The notes beneath the pieces were generated by a model. That model was not told where the DNA came from and did not search any database. It saw nothing but the letters and a program-made list of their open reading frames with translations. Positions 18,484-27,299 of a stretch of 64,000 nucleotides of DNA are shown in pieces. Source of the stretch: Ammonifex degensii KC4. Its GTDB lineage: Bacteria > Bacillota > Desulfotomaculia > Desulfotomaculales > Ammonificaceae. The stretch is taken from contig NC_013385.1 of NCBI RefSeq assembly GCF_000024605.1, forward strand, positions 1,173,501-1,237,500. The letters are read 5' to 3'. The first letter of the stretch is position 1. Each line of letters opens with the position of its first letter. Both the position numbers and the translations under genes were made by a program.

Positions 18484-20506
18484 TCATGGGCCTGCATCGT
18501 GGACCACCTAGTGCCAGCCATGACCTCGGCCGGCAAGTACGAGCACCTGGAGGCGCTGGAGACCCTCTGCCGGGAATACCAAGAGGCTCTGCACCTCGAC
18601 CCGGCCCACCTCCCCAGGATAAAAGAAGCAATCTGGGAAAAAGTTAAAGAGAGCGCTCTGAACCGCGACCTGGGGGCGACCGAAGAAGACCTGGCCAACT
18701 TTCCCTCTTTCCTGGAACGCCTGCACGCCTACCTGCACGAGGTGAGCGATTCCCTGATCAGGGAGGGGCTGCACATCCTGGGCGAGCCACCGCAGGGAGA
18801 GAAGCTGGTGAACTTCCTGGGCGCTCTGTGTCGCCTGCCCCACGGGGAGCTCCCTGCATTGCGGGAAGCGGTGGCCGAAGCTCTGGGCTTTTCCTACCAG
18901 GAGTTGGAGGAGAACCCCAGTCGCTGGTATTCGGAACTCCAGACCACCGCTGCCGCCCTGCTCGACCGGGTGGAGGAAAAGACCAGAGAGCTGCTGGAGG
19001 CTCTGGTGCGGAAAAACTTCGATCCTGTCTCCTGCCCGGAAATCGTGGCCGGGGTGCTGGGGAAGGAAGACCGGCAGGTGGCCCGGGTGCTGGAGTTCGT
19101 GGCCCGGGAAATCTGGCCTCGCCTCGAAGGGGTGCGAGGAGAGATTGAGGCCTGCGTGACAGGTCTTTCCGGGAGCTATGTCCCTCCGGGGCCCTCAGGT
19201 GCTCCCACCCGGGGCAGGATCGACGTCCTCCCCACCGGCAGGAACTTTTACTCGGTTGATCCTCAGGCCCTTCCGACCAGATCGGCCTGGGAGGTGGGCA
19301 AACATCTGGCCGAGCTCTTCCTGGCCCGCTACCTGGCCGAGCGCGGCGCCTACCCGGAGAACGTGGGGATGATCATCTGGGCCACCAACGAGATGCGCAC
19401 CGGTGGAGAGAACATCGCCCAAGCCCTTTACCTCATGGGGGTAAGGCCGGTGTGGGAGGAGGCCACCGGTCGGGTGAGGGGGCTGGAGCTCATTCCCCGG
19501 GAGGAGCTGGGGCGGCCGCGCCTGGATGTCGTCCTGCGCGTCTCCGGCCTCTTCCGCGACAGCTTCCTTGAATATCATCCACCTGCTTGACGATGCCGTG
19601 CGCCGGGTGGCCGAGTGCGAGGAGGAGGATAACCTGATAAGGAAGCACTTCCTGGAAGAGATAAGATCTGCCACGGCCGAAGGTCAGAGCGAGGAAGAAG
19701 CACGGGAGCAGGCCCTTTACCGCATCTTCTCCGACCCTCCGGGTGCCTACGGGGCCGGGGTGAACCACGTGATCGACGAGAGCAACTGGAAGGACGCCCA
19801 GAACTTAGCTCGGGTTTACCTCACCTGGGGAGGGTACGCCTACGGGCGCCACTTTTACGCCAGAGAGGCCAAGGAGGTCTTCGCCCGGCGCCTGGCCCGG
19901 CTCGACGCCACCCTCAAGAACGAGGACAGCCGGGAAATAGACATCTTCGACGACGACTGCTTCTACGCTTACCACGGGGGAATGATCGCCGCCGCCCGCG
20001 CCCTGGGGGCCAACCCCATGAGCTTTGTGGGCGACTCCTCCGACCCCCGCAAGGTGAAGGTGCGCACCTTACTGGAGGAGACACGGAGGCTTTTCCGGGC
20101 GCGGGTGCTCAACCCCAAGTACATCAAAGGAATGCAGGAGCACGGGTTCAAGGGGGCGGGGGATCTCTCCCGCATGGTGGACTACATCTTCGGCTGGAGC
20201 GCCACCGCCCAGGTGATTGAGGACTGGATGTACGCGGGCCTGGCCGAAAAATACGCCCTCGACCCGGAAGTGGCCGGGTGGATGAAGGAAGTCAATCCCT
20301 GGGCGCTACATAACATCCTGGCCAAGCTCCTGGAGGCGATAGGCCGAGGGCTCTGGCGGCCAACACCGGAGCTGGAGGAGAAGCTAAAGGCCCTTTACCT
20401 GGAGGTGGAGGGGCTGTTGGAGGAAAGGTCCTGAGGCGATCCTCTACCACCCCGCCTAGAAAGCGGTGCAGCTCGCTGATCGCCTCCCGGCTCATGGTGT
20501 GGCAGA

Positions 20507-20529
20507 CCACCGCCCGGCCCGGGCGGTGG
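20507..20529. repeat. 11 bp palindrome downstream of cobN
   Basis: CCACCGCCCGG and CCGGGCGGTGG are separated by one base. The hairpin lies between the cobN stop and the attachment site. It has no T run on either side, so I do not call it a terminator. The rest of 20435-20541 holds no gene. Confidence 0.4.
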
Positions 20530-20541
20530 CTGAAGTCTTTG

Positions 20542-20599
20542 TCTGGTGCCGGAGGCGGGAGTCGAACCCGCACGGGCAAAGCCCAGAGGATTTTAAGTC
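20542..20599 (-). repeat. attL: displaced 3' fragment of tRNA-Leu
   Basis: 58 bases identical to 28286-28343. It covers the CCA end through the T and variable arms to the anticodon stem. The match then breaks, so this copy cannot form a tRNA. Just inside, short inverted repeats CGTGCCGGG/CCCGGCACG and CCTGTGG/CCACAGG (20625-20710) could be integrase arm sites. Confidence 0.9.
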
Positions 20600-20732
20600 T
20601 CCCGCATTCGCCGGGCCTGCAAGCCCGTGCCGGGCCTGGCCTCCCCAACCCCGGCACGCCAGGCGGTGAGGACTTCCCCCCTCGTGCCTGTGGAATTCGC
20701 CACAGGGGAGCAGGGTTCCTCCTGTTTCACCG

Positions 20733-21662
20733 TCAAAAATCCTCCCTGATGGCCCGCCAGCCGATCTCCCTCAGCGTGGTCTTGTCGCGCTCCCCTCTCT
20801 GCCACGCCCGCTTGACGGCGGCTATGGCCTTCCGGTACTCCTCTTCCGTGATCTTCCCCCGCCTGCGGTACACGTGGAAGCAGCTCTCGACAATGCGGCG
20901 GTCGTATGTGCTCAGCCTTTTCTTCCCCACCTCGACCCTCACCTCCTTCGCGCAGAGGTAAAGCAACAGGCCGTCCACGAGGCTGGATGGCCGGACTTCC
21001 AGCACGCCATCCCGCCACTCGGCCCGGAAGCTCACGAACGGCGCGTGGGCCTGGAGCTGGGCCTGGGCGTAGCGTGTGATCTCTTCCCGCGTGGTGGGCC
21101 ATTCCTGTGGCAAGTGGAACACGGGCCAGTCGCCCTCCCCGGCGGGCACCCACACGGGCAGGAAGTTCACCATGTCAACCACAGTGAAGGCCCTCTCGCC
21201 CGGCCCGCCCAGAACCACGCCCTCCCCCTCACGCACGGCCACGGCCAGGCGCTCCTCCTCAGGAACTCCCTCGGCGTAGCGCTTGAAGGGGCCGAGAACC
21301 CAGCGCTCGATCCAGAACACGGCGGGAGGCCTGCGTTCGAGCAGTAGACGCGTGGCCAGCAGGAAGAAGAGGCCGAGGAGCCGCCTGGCGGCCTCCCTCT
21401 CGGCCACCGGGCCACCGAAGAAGTTGCCGTAGCGGGCCAGCAGGCCCTCGACCGTGAGCTGGCCCTCCACCACGTCCAGCACGGCCTGGGCAAGCTCTTC
21501 CAGAACCACCCTCCTCACCCGGCCACAGCGGACGGGGACTAAAACCCTCTCCACAGGCGGGAGGCCCAACCTGCGGGCGATGGCCTCGCGCAGGGGATCG
21601 CGCAGAGGCTCCTCCCTGACCACCACACGCGCGGGGTAAGTGTAGAGCCTGGTACCGAGCAC
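20733..21662 (-). CDS. Unknown element protein, 309 aa
   Basis: GTG start at 21662 behind AGGAGGTGA with ten bases spacing. It is transcribed away from the regulator/replication genes. The middle is hydrophobic and arginine-rich (ARRLLGLFFLLATRLLLERRPPAVFWIERW, about residues 92-120). The C-terminus is basic and helical (RRIVESCFHVYRRRGKITEEEYRKAIAAVKRAW), resembling a DNA-binding tail. I recognise no family. Its place at the element's end, opposite the replication operon, suggests cargo or a control function. Confidence 0.6.
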   Translation of the reverse strand: MLGTRLYTYPARVVVREEPLRDPLREAIARRLGLPPVERVLVPVRCGRVRRVVLEELAQAVLDVVEGQLTVEGLLARYGNFFGGPVAEREAARRLLGLFFLLATRLLLERRPPAVFWIERWVLGPFKRYAEGVPEEERLAVAVREGEGVVLGGPGERAFTVVDMVNFLPVWVPAGEGDWPVFHLPQEWPTTREEITRYAQAQLQAHAPFVSFRAEWRDGVLEVRPSSLVDGLLLYLCAKEVRVEVGKKRLSTYDRRIVESCFHVYRRRGKITEEEYRKAIAAVKRAWQRGERDKTTLREIGWRAIREDF

Positions 21663-21762
21663 CGCCCGGTCACCTCCTATGTCCTGCAGTTGTCCTACAC
21701 CTACAGTTTACACTGGAACCGGTAGAAAACGCAAGCCCAAAGCGAAGGGAGGAGGCGAGGAA

Positions 21763-21966
21763 ATGTTGCGTTTCGTAGCCGAGAGGAAAAAGCGCGGATG
21801 GTCTCAATTTGAACTCGCGCGGCGAACTGGCATCCACCCTTCCAACCTCTCGAAGCTTGAGCGCGGTGTTTGGCCTGTTTACCAAGGCTGGCGGATAAAA
21901 ATCGCCGAGGCCTTGGGCTGGCCCCTTGATCGGCTCGACGAGCTGTTTGAGGAGGTGCGGGAATGA
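21763..21966 (+). CDS. Small XRE-family HTH regulator
   Basis: 67 residues. The helix-turn-helix is WSQFELARRTGIHPSNLSKLERG (residues 13-35), a Cro/CI type. ATG 21763 follows GGGAGGAGGCGAGGA. The stop overlaps the next start (ATGA at 21963-21966), so it is co-translated with the primase-polymerase, as expected for a copy-number or lysogeny-type regulator. The region 21663-21762 between it and the divergent 309 aa gene should hold both promoters. Confidence 0.8.
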   Translation: MLRFVAERKKRGWSQFELARRTGIHPSNLSKLERGVWPVYQGWRIKIAEALGWPLDRLDELFEEVRE

Positions 21967-22814
21967 ACGAGCTGGCCGAAGCGGCGGTCTGCTACGCCGA
22001 AAGGTTTGGCTGGGCGGTGCTCCCGCTTCATTCAATCGCAGGTGGCCGCTGCACCTGCGGGCGGGTGAACTGCCCAAGCCCCGGCAAGCACCCTTTGACG
22101 CAGCACGGCGTGAAAGAAGCCAGCAAAGACTCAGAGACCATCGCGGCCTGGTGGCGCAGGTGGCCCTGGGCCAACATCGGCGTGGCCACCGGCTCCATCA
22201 GCGGCTTCTTCGTCCTCGACGTGGACGGCCCTGAAGGCGAGGACTCCCTCTACGAACTGGTAAAGCGGCACGGCGAGCTGCCGGAGACCGTGGAGCAGAT
22301 TACCGGCTCGGGTGGCCGCCACCTGCTCTTCCGGATGCCTGAGGGCCGGGCCATCGGGAACAAAGTGAGGCTGGCTCCCGGCCTGGACGTTCGCGGAGAG
22401 GGCGGCTACGTCGTGGCGGCACCCTCACTCCACGCCAGCGGGAGGCGCTATGAATGGGAGTTTTCCTCCAGGCCGGGTGAAGTCGAAGTCGCCGAAGCGC
22501 CCGGCTGGCTCCTGGAGCTTCTGGCCGGGCCAGCAGGAAGCCAAGGCCGCCCGGTGGAGGAGTGGCGGCAATTGATCTCCGGGGGCGTGGAGGAAGGCCA
22601 GCGCAACAACTCGATCGCCGCCTTGGCCGGGCACCTGCTGCGGAAGAGGGTCGATCCCTACGTGGCGCTAGACTTGCTTCTGGCTTGGAACCAGGTCAAG
22701 TGCAGGCCACCCCTTCCAGACGAAGAGGTGGTGCGCACGGTGGACAGCATCGCAAAGAAAGAGCTGGAAAGGAGGCTAGGGAAATGGTGGAGATGGAGCA
22801 CATCAGGCGCTTAG
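21963..22814 (+). CDS. Bifunctional primase-polymerase (AEP family)
   Basis: 283 residues. The archaeo-eukaryotic primase fold is shown by the catalytic FVLDVDG (residues 76-82, D-x-D), GSGGRHLLFRM with the conserved histidine, and GLDVRGEGGYVVAAPS. The N-terminus has GRCTCGRVNCPSPGKHP, a zinc-binding-like loop typical of prim-pol proteins of plasmids and phages. The C-terminal region (NNSIAALAGHLL, LLLAWNQVKCRPPLP) resembles the PriCT-like helper domain. It likely primes or copies the excised element. It overlaps the next gene by 31 bases. Confidence 0.88.
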   Translation: MNELAEAAVCYAERFGWAVLPLHSIAGGRCTCGRVNCPSPGKHPLTQHGVKEASKDSETIAAWWRRWPWANIGVATGSISGFFVLDVDGPEGEDSLYELVKRHGELPETVEQITGSGGRHLLFRMPEGRAIGNKVRLAPGLDVRGEGGYVVAAPSLHASGRRYEWEFSSRPGEVEVAEAPGWLLELLAGPAGSQGRPVEEWRQLISGGVEEGQRNNSIAALAGHLLRKRVDPYVALDLLLAWNQVKCRPPLPDEEVVRTVDSIAKKELERRLGKWWRWSTSGA

Positions 22815-24076
22815 CGGAGCTGGAGGCGGAGGAGAGGCGTCTCCTGCTCGAAGAGACCAATTCGCCACCGGAGGAGGTTCTTCCTCCCTTCCCGGAGGAC
22901 GTACTGACAGGCATTTGCGGGGACGTCGCCAGGCTCTTCGCCGAGCACCTGGAAGCCCCGGTGCAGTTTTGGTACTTCTCCGCGTTGACGGCTCTCGGGG
23001 CGGCCATCAGCGGGCACGTGACACTGGCAGGAGCCTTGCGGGAGCCTCCGCGCCTCTACACTGTCCTCGTTGGCGAGAGCGCAGACCCCCGGAAGTCCAC
23101 GGCCATCGAGCTGGTGAGCGACTTCTTCAAGGAGGCCCTGGGCGACCTAGCACCTTATGTCCAGCGGGGCATTGGGAGCGCGGAAGGCCTCGCGGTGGCG
23201 GTGGAAAGGCTTGGAGCCCCACGCCGCGTTTTGCTGGAGCTGGACGAGCTGAAGCTGTTCGTGGACAAGGCCATGGTTCAAGGCTCGGTTTTGCTGACCG
23301 TCGTGAACAGTTTGTTCAGCCGCGTGAACTACGACGCGCCCACGAAGCACCGAAACATCCGCTTCGAGGACACGCACCTCTCCCTGCTGGCCGCCTGCAC
23401 GAGGGAGACTTACGAATCGATGTGGACGCCTGCGTTCCTGGACATCGGCTTCGTCAACAGGCTGTGGGTGGTGCCCGGTAAGCCGACGAAGGACGTGCCC
23501 CTGCCCAGGGAGCTGCCGGAAGGCCAGGTGCAGGAGCTGAAGCGGAGGCTCAGGGAGATCGTGGAAAAGGCCACGCAGGCGACGTTCCGCATCCGCACGT
23601 GGGGCACCAAAGAAGAGGTAGCGCTCCCTTACGAGTGGAAACTGGGCATGACGCCCGAAGCCGAAAGGATTTGGAGTGAGTGGTACACGGCGCGACCCCG
23701 TGATCTCCACGCCAAGCGCCTAGAGACTTACGGCCTGAGGCTGGCCGTGCTGCTGGAGGCGTCGCGGGGCAACTTCGAAGCCATCGAAGCTGACACGATC
23801 GAAAAGGTGGTCAAGCTCCTGCGCTGGCAACACGAGTGCCGCCAGCTGCTCTTCCCCGTGGACGCGGCCACCAAGACGGCCATCGTGGAGGAGAAGATCC
23901 GCAAAACTCTGCGCCGGGCCAGGCGGATGGCCTTCCGCGATTTGTACCGTGCCATCAACGCCCAGCGGTACGGGGGCTACGTCTTCGAACTCGCGGTCAG
24001 GAGCCTGGTGGAGCTGGGCGAAGTCGAGGTGCGGGGCGGCAGGAAGCGGAGGCTCGTCGTATGGGTGGGCGAGTGA
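22784..24076 (+). CDS. DUF3987 replication-associated protein
   Basis: 430 residues with ATG 22784 behind GGAGG at eight bases. DUF3987 proteins are helicase-like ATPases paired with prim-pol proteins in plasmids and phages. Here VLVGESADPRKSTAIEL stands where the phosphate-binding loop is expected but lacks GK[ST], so it is degenerate. RRVLLELDELKLFV is Walker-B-like. SLLAACTRETYESMW, FLDIGFVNRLWVVPG and a C-terminal winged-helix-like segment (FRDLYRAINAQRYGGYVFELAVRSLVELGEVEV) follow. It likely works with the adjacent primase at the element's origin. Confidence 0.8.
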   Translation: MVEMEHIRRLAELEAEERRLLLEETNSPPEEVLPPFPEDVLTGICGDVARLFAEHLEAPVQFWYFSALTALGAAISGHVTLAGALREPPRLYTVLVGESADPRKSTAIELVSDFFKEALGDLAPYVQRGIGSAEGLAVAVERLGAPRRVLLELDELKLFVDKAMVQGSVLLTVVNSLFSRVNYDAPTKHRNIRFEDTHLSLLAACTRETYESMWTPAFLDIGFVNRLWVVPGKPTKDVPLPRELPEGQVQELKRRLREIVEKATQATFRIRTWGTKEEVALPYEWKLGMTPEAERIWSEWYTARPRDLHAKRLETYGLRLAVLLEASRGNFEAIEADTIEKVVKLLRWQHECRQLLFPVDAATKTAIVEEKIRKTLRRARRMAFRDLYRAINAQRYGGYVFELAVRSLVELGEVEVRGGRKRRLVVWVGE

Positions 24077-24274
24077 AAGTTAGATGCACCTAACTGGCAA
24101 AACCTTGAAGCTGAAATCGTTTCAAATTAGCCGCCACGACGAGCGAGCGTGAGAGAGCGTGAGAGAGGGAGAGCGAGGAAGGGCCATGTGTCAGGCAGGA
24201 GGTTTTTGGCCTTGGCGCAAAACCGAACATAGCAGCGGCAGACGGGCGAAAACGAGGCCCACAACTGTCATCGC

Positions 24275-24465
24275 TTTTTGTCATCACGCGACTTCGTGCC
24301 CGGAATCCCTTGGGCCACGCGGCTTTCCGGGCACGAAGGCAAAATTAACGGGGGGTCGAGATAGAGATCTCTCTCACCCTCGGTCTCTCTTAATTTTCCC
24401 CTCGTGCCCCTGAAAGCCTTGAGCCACCTGGCCTTCGGGCCACGAGGTGCCGTGATGACAAAAAA
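24275..24465. repeat. 190 bp imperfect palindrome, candidate replication origin
   Basis: Two arms of about 95 bases are inverted copies (both begin TTTTTGTCATCACG reading inward, with shared CGTG-CCCGGAA and AAAATTAA blocks). The left arm alone contains a perfect 14 bp hairpin (24292-24305 with 24325-24338). It lies between the prim-pol/DUF3987 operon and the next gene set. The whole 24077-24682 gap has no gene; short GAGCGTGAGA repeats stand at about 24148-24170. An origin role is inferred. Confidence 0.6.
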
Positions 24466-24682
24466 TGATGACACTTCGCCCACGCGAAATCGCGAGCCTG
24501 AACGAGCCAGGCCAAGCGTGGCCTTGTGTGGGCAAGCTAACCCACTGAACACAGCCGCCACGCCCCAAGACGGCCAAAAACTGCGAGCGGGCCGGTGGAG
24601 AGGGGCGTGGTACAGTGGGGGTGGAAAGCGGCGTGGCGAGGAGTTGCCAGCGATGGCAAATGCAGGGAGGTGAACCACAGCT

Positions 24683-24904
24683 GTGGCACTGACGAGGATT
24701 AAGATCTACCGCGTGCGCAAGGGCCTCACCTGCACCGAGCTGGCCGGGAGGCTGGGCTGTAGCCGGGCTTACCTCTCCGTCGTAGAGAACGGCACCGTGC
24801 GTGCGGGTAAGGCCTTCCGTTCCCGCCTGGCCGAGGCCCTTGGCTGTGAAGAGCGCGGTGGCTTCGCGAGGCGGGCGGTGTGTGCGTGGAGGAGGAGGAG
24901 GTGA
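24683..24904 (+). CDS. Small XRE-like HTH protein
   Basis: 73 residues. The helix-turn-helix TCTELAGRLGCSRAYLSVVENGTV spans residues 15-38. GTG 24683 stands twelve bases after GGAGG. The C-terminus is arginine-rich (CAWRRRR). It starts a cluster of small genes that run closely one after another. A Cro/Xis-like role in the element is likely. Confidence 0.65.
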   Translation: MALTRIKIYRVRKGLTCTELAGRLGCSRAYLSVVENGTVRAGKAFRSRLAEALGCEERGGFARRAVCAWRRRR

Positions 24905-24910
24905 TGAGCC

Positions 24911-24985
24911 ATGAGGTTCCTCCTCGTGTGGACGGCGTTTCTCCTCGCTGGGTTCGCGCTTGGCGTGTGGCTACTTCTCCGCTGA
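24911..24985 (+). CDS. Tiny single-span membrane peptide, 24 aa
   Basis: ATG 24911, closely preceded by GGAGGAGGAGGTGATGAG, opens a 24-codon frame. Its product begins MRFLLVWTAFLLAGFALGV and is almost entirely one hydrophobic span. It lies between two better-supported genes with tight spacing. The strong ribosome binding site is the main evidence. Chance is possible. Confidence 0.4.
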   Translation: MRFLLVWTAFLLAGFALGVWLLLR

Positions 24986-25014
24986 ACGCCAAGCTGTGGA
25001 AGGAGGTGATCTCG

Positions 25015-25419
25015 ATGCGCAGTCTGTTCCTCTGGCCCGTCCTGGCCTTCGCGCCGTGTATGCTCAGGCGGTGCCCGCCGCCTGCGGCCAACCACGCGGT
25101 GGTTGGCCGCGAGGCGAAGCGGTGGTGGGTGGTCACCTACCTGGGCAGTCCTGTGGTGGGCTTCGAGTCCATCCAGGACGCGGCTGAGTTCGCCGAAGAA
25201 CTGCGGCTGGAGACCGGCACGCCCGCCGTCGGCATCCACGAACTTTCCGCCTTCGAGGACTGGGAGCTGGACGCAGACCATCTCCTGCTGATCCCCTTCG
25301 AGGGCTGTCCGTGCCTCCGCGTCGATGGGGGCGAGATTCTGCCGGTCTGCCGGGTGCTGAGGGAAGAGGAGGAGCAAAGGCGTGCTCGTCGTCAGCCACA
25401 AAGCTGTCAAGAAGCTTGA
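25015..25419 (+). CDS. Unknown element protein, 134 aa
   Basis: ATG 25015 lies eight bases after GGAGG. The N-terminus MRSLFLWPVLAFAPCML is hydrophobic, possibly an anchor. The rest is acidic and soluble-looking (ESIQDAAEFAEELRLETG, FEDWELDADHLLLIPFEGCPCLRVDGGEIL). No family recognised. It is part of the small-gene run of the element. Confidence 0.5.
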   Translation: MRSLFLWPVLAFAPCMLRRCPPPAANHAVVGREAKRWWVVTYLGSPVVGFESIQDAAEFAEELRLETGTPAVGIHELSAFEDWELDADHLLLIPFEGCPCLRVDGGEILPVCRVLREEEEQRRARRQPQSCQEA

Positions 25420-25687
25420 AGCCAAGCTGGGCATCCGCCTGGCTTGGGTGCGGAAGGTCTTCTGCCCTGTGGGGGCCAGGGGGCCTGCCTCCCCTCCCGG
25501 CTTTCACCCTGTGGCCTGGGAGCCTGACGCTCCCGGCCTCCTGAAGCCCACATACGGCCTGTGGGAGGCCGATCTCGATGACCACTACCGGGCCACGGCA
25601 CTGCTGGGGCCTGCCTCGTGGCCCCAAGGCGCTGTGCCCTGGCCGCCCTACTCCCACAGCCACCGCCGCCACGAGGGCCGGGGATAG
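25382..25687 (+). CDS. Unknown element protein, 101 aa
   Basis: GTG 25382 overlaps the previous gene by 38 bases behind GAGGAGCAAAGG. The product begins MLVVSHKAVKKLEAKLGIRLAWV and then turns proline- and tryptophan-rich. No family recognised. Codon use resembles its neighbours, but the support is weak. Confidence 0.35.
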   Translation: MLVVSHKAVKKLEAKLGIRLAWVRKVFCPVGARGPASPPGFHPVAWEPDAPGLLKPTYGLWEADLDDHYRATALLGPASWPQGAVPWPPYSHSHRRHEGRG

Positions 25688-25947
25688 GACTTCCTCCTGC
25701 CCCTGGCCTTCTTCCTGCCGCCGCCGCGCTTGACCTTCTTCAGCAACACGAAGCCGGGGCAGTGGCGCGGGTAGCCCGCTGGCAGGACTTCCTCAAGCCC
25801 TTCCCACGCCGAGACTTCACGAGTAGAGACCTCCTCAGAGGCCTCCTCGCGGAACTCCGGCTGGGTGATGGCCGCCACCTCCTCGTGCAAGGCCCTACAA
25901 GCCCATCTTAGCACGAGGAGGGATATCACAACACCTGCCCGGCTCAC
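25648..25947 (-). CDS. Unknown element protein, 99 aa, basic C-terminus
   Basis: Convergent with the preceding gene, overlapping it by 40 bases. The N-terminus is MSRAGVVISLLVLRWACRAL. The C-terminus is strongly basic (KKVKRGGGRKKARGRRKSY), suggesting nucleic-acid binding if expressed. No family recognised. No strong ribosome binding site is seen. The stretch 25948-26140 contains no gene. Confidence 0.35.
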   Translation of the reverse strand: MSRAGVVISLLVLRWACRALHEEVAAITQPEFREEASEEVSTREVSAWEGLEEVLPAGYPRHCPGFVLLKKVKRGGGRKKARGRRKSYPRPSWRRWLWE

Positions 25948-26140
25948 AGACAGGCCTTCTAGGCCCTCAGAATGGCCGAAAATACTCGCCGCCTTCGCTA
26001 GCCACGCTTGTGTTCAGCGAAAGGTTCCGTGTGGCCGAGTTCGCGGGATTGGATCTCCCCTACCCCGCCGCCCGGCGCACCCCACGCTTCGGGCCGGGGT
26101 ACCCAGGCCCAGGCAGGAGGAGTTTGGCTCCCTCGTGGCG

Positions 26141-26192
26141 AAAAAGTTTAAGGCCGAGGGGTTCTCTCGCTTCGCTCGCTGGCCCCTCGGCC
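26141..26192 (-). terminator. Intrinsic terminator after the 215 aa coiled-coil gene
   Basis: On the minus strand GGCCGAGGGG and CCCCTCGGCC (26152-26161 and 26183-26192) form a perfect 10 bp stem followed by TTAAACTTTTT. The loop holds a second small hairpin. Confidence 0.8.
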
Positions 26193-26217
26193 TGTGGTGT
26201 GGCGGTGGGCTTCGTGT

Positions 26218-26865
26218 TTAGTCCACCGCCACAGCCAGGTAGTTCCCGCTGTCGAGCTTCTTCGCCTTCACCGCCACCTTCTCGCCGAGCTTGGCCTTGA
26301 ACTTGTCGGCGAGGCTGTTGTTGGCGTACACTTCCCGTTCGTTGCCCTCCGGCGTGGTGATCCGCACTTTCACCACGCCTTCCTTCTTGCCGCGCTCCAC
26401 GCCGGTGACCTCGCCGCGAACCCACGTCCAATCCGCCTCCCACACGCCGTTCTTCTTCGCCTCCTGCCTGGGTTCGGTGACTTCGAGGCCGAACGCCTCT
26501 AGCGCTTCTTTGTGGTTGGCTTCGATCGCCTTGGCCGCCAGGTGGAGGAGTTCCCTCGTGAGCTTCACCCTGGCCTTCACCACCTCGACCGCCGCCTCAA
26601 GCTCCTGCAGCCTCGCCTTGGCCCTCCTTTCCTCCTGGCTGAGATGCTGGTACTCCGGATCGCTCGCCAGGAAGGAGGCCATGGCCGCCTTCCTCTCCGC
26701 CTCGTTCTTGCCGTTCGACGCGGCGTGCTTCAGGGCTTCGATCTCCCTGGCCTTCCTGGCCTCCTCGACTTTCGCCAGCCTCGCCTTCACCTCCCCCGCC
26801 TCCAGGAGGAACTTCTCAAGCTCCTCCGGCAGGGTCAGCGCCTCCGCGATCAGGCCTTTGAGCAT
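26218..26865 (-). CDS. Unknown coiled-coil protein with OB-like tail, 215 aa
   Basis: The chosen start is ATG 26865, because GAGAGGGGGAG precedes it and upstream codons look non-coding. Residues 15-130 are highly charged heptad-like helix (LEKFLLEAGEVKARLAKVEEARKAREIEAL and LQELEAAVEVVKARVKLTREL). The last 65 residues (VRGEVTGVERGK, VRITTPEGNEREVYANNSLADKFKAKLGEKVAVKAKKL) are beta-rich and look like a small OB-type domain. No family recognised. A role in DNA handling of the element is a guess. Confidence 0.6.
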   Translation of the reverse strand: MLKGLIAEALTLPEELEKFLLEAGEVKARLAKVEEARKAREIEALKHAASNGKNEAERKAAMASFLASDPEYQHLSQEERRAKARLQELEAAVEVVKARVKLTRELLHLAAKAIEANHKEALEAFGLEVTEPRQEAKKNGVWEADWTWVRGEVTGVERGKKEGVVKVRITTPEGNEREVYANNSLADKFKAKLGEKVAVKAKKLDSGNYLAVAVD

Positions 26866-26967
26866 TCTGCACTCCCCCTCTCCCTCGTGTGGTGTTTGCC
26901 GGTGAGCCTTTGGCTCACCTCCTGGCTCCATCATACCACATGCCTGCTCCTGTGTCAATACCTTTCT

Positions 26968-27002
26968 CGCAAGTCGGTGAAAATTTTTCTCGCTGACTTG
27001 CG
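26968..27002. promoter_or_regulatory. Inverted repeat between divergent genes, candidate operator
   Basis: CGCAAGTC (26968-26975) and GACTTGCG (26995-27002) are a perfect 8 bp inverted repeat with a 19-base AT-rich spacer. It lies between the 215 aa minus-strand gene and the plus-strand HTH gene at 27069, so it may be the operator of that HTH protein. Confidence 0.5.
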
Positions 27003-27068
27003 CCTGTGTCTCCGGCGTGCTAAACTCAGGAGTGAAGCCAGCACTGCCACGAGGGAGGTGAGGGGCTG

Positions 27069-27284
27069 ATGCCGATCCACTGCAAGCTTTCCACCTTGCT
27101 GGGCGAGCGCCGCATGAAGATGAGCGAGCTTGCCCGCAAGACCGGCCTGGCCAAGAACACGATCCTGGCACTTTACCACGACCGCGTTCGCAAGGTGGAC
27201 TACCGGGTGCTGGAGAAGATCTGCGAAGCGCTTGGGTGCCAGGTGGGCGACTTGTTGGTTTACGAGCCTGAGGACAGGCGGTAA
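27069..27284 (+). CDS. XRE/Cro-type HTH regulator
   Basis: 71 residues of the HTH_26 type: MKMSELARKTGLAKNTILALYHDRVRKVDYRVLEKICEALGCQVGDLLVYEPE. ATG 27069 follows GGGAGGTGAGGGGCTG. It is convergent with the integrase, whose end is 15 bases away. It probably controls the divergent gene and itself through the inverted repeat at 26968-27002. Confidence 0.85.
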   Translation: MPIHCKLSTLLGERRMKMSELARKTGLAKNTILALYHDRVRKVDYRVLEKICEALGCQVGDLLVYEPEDRR

Positions 27285-27299
27285 GCCTGCCCTCCCGGC

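Noticed and set aside
24090-24680. Overlapping short open frames on both strands across the palindrome.
   Set aside because: They arise from the inverted-repeat structure itself and lack start signals.
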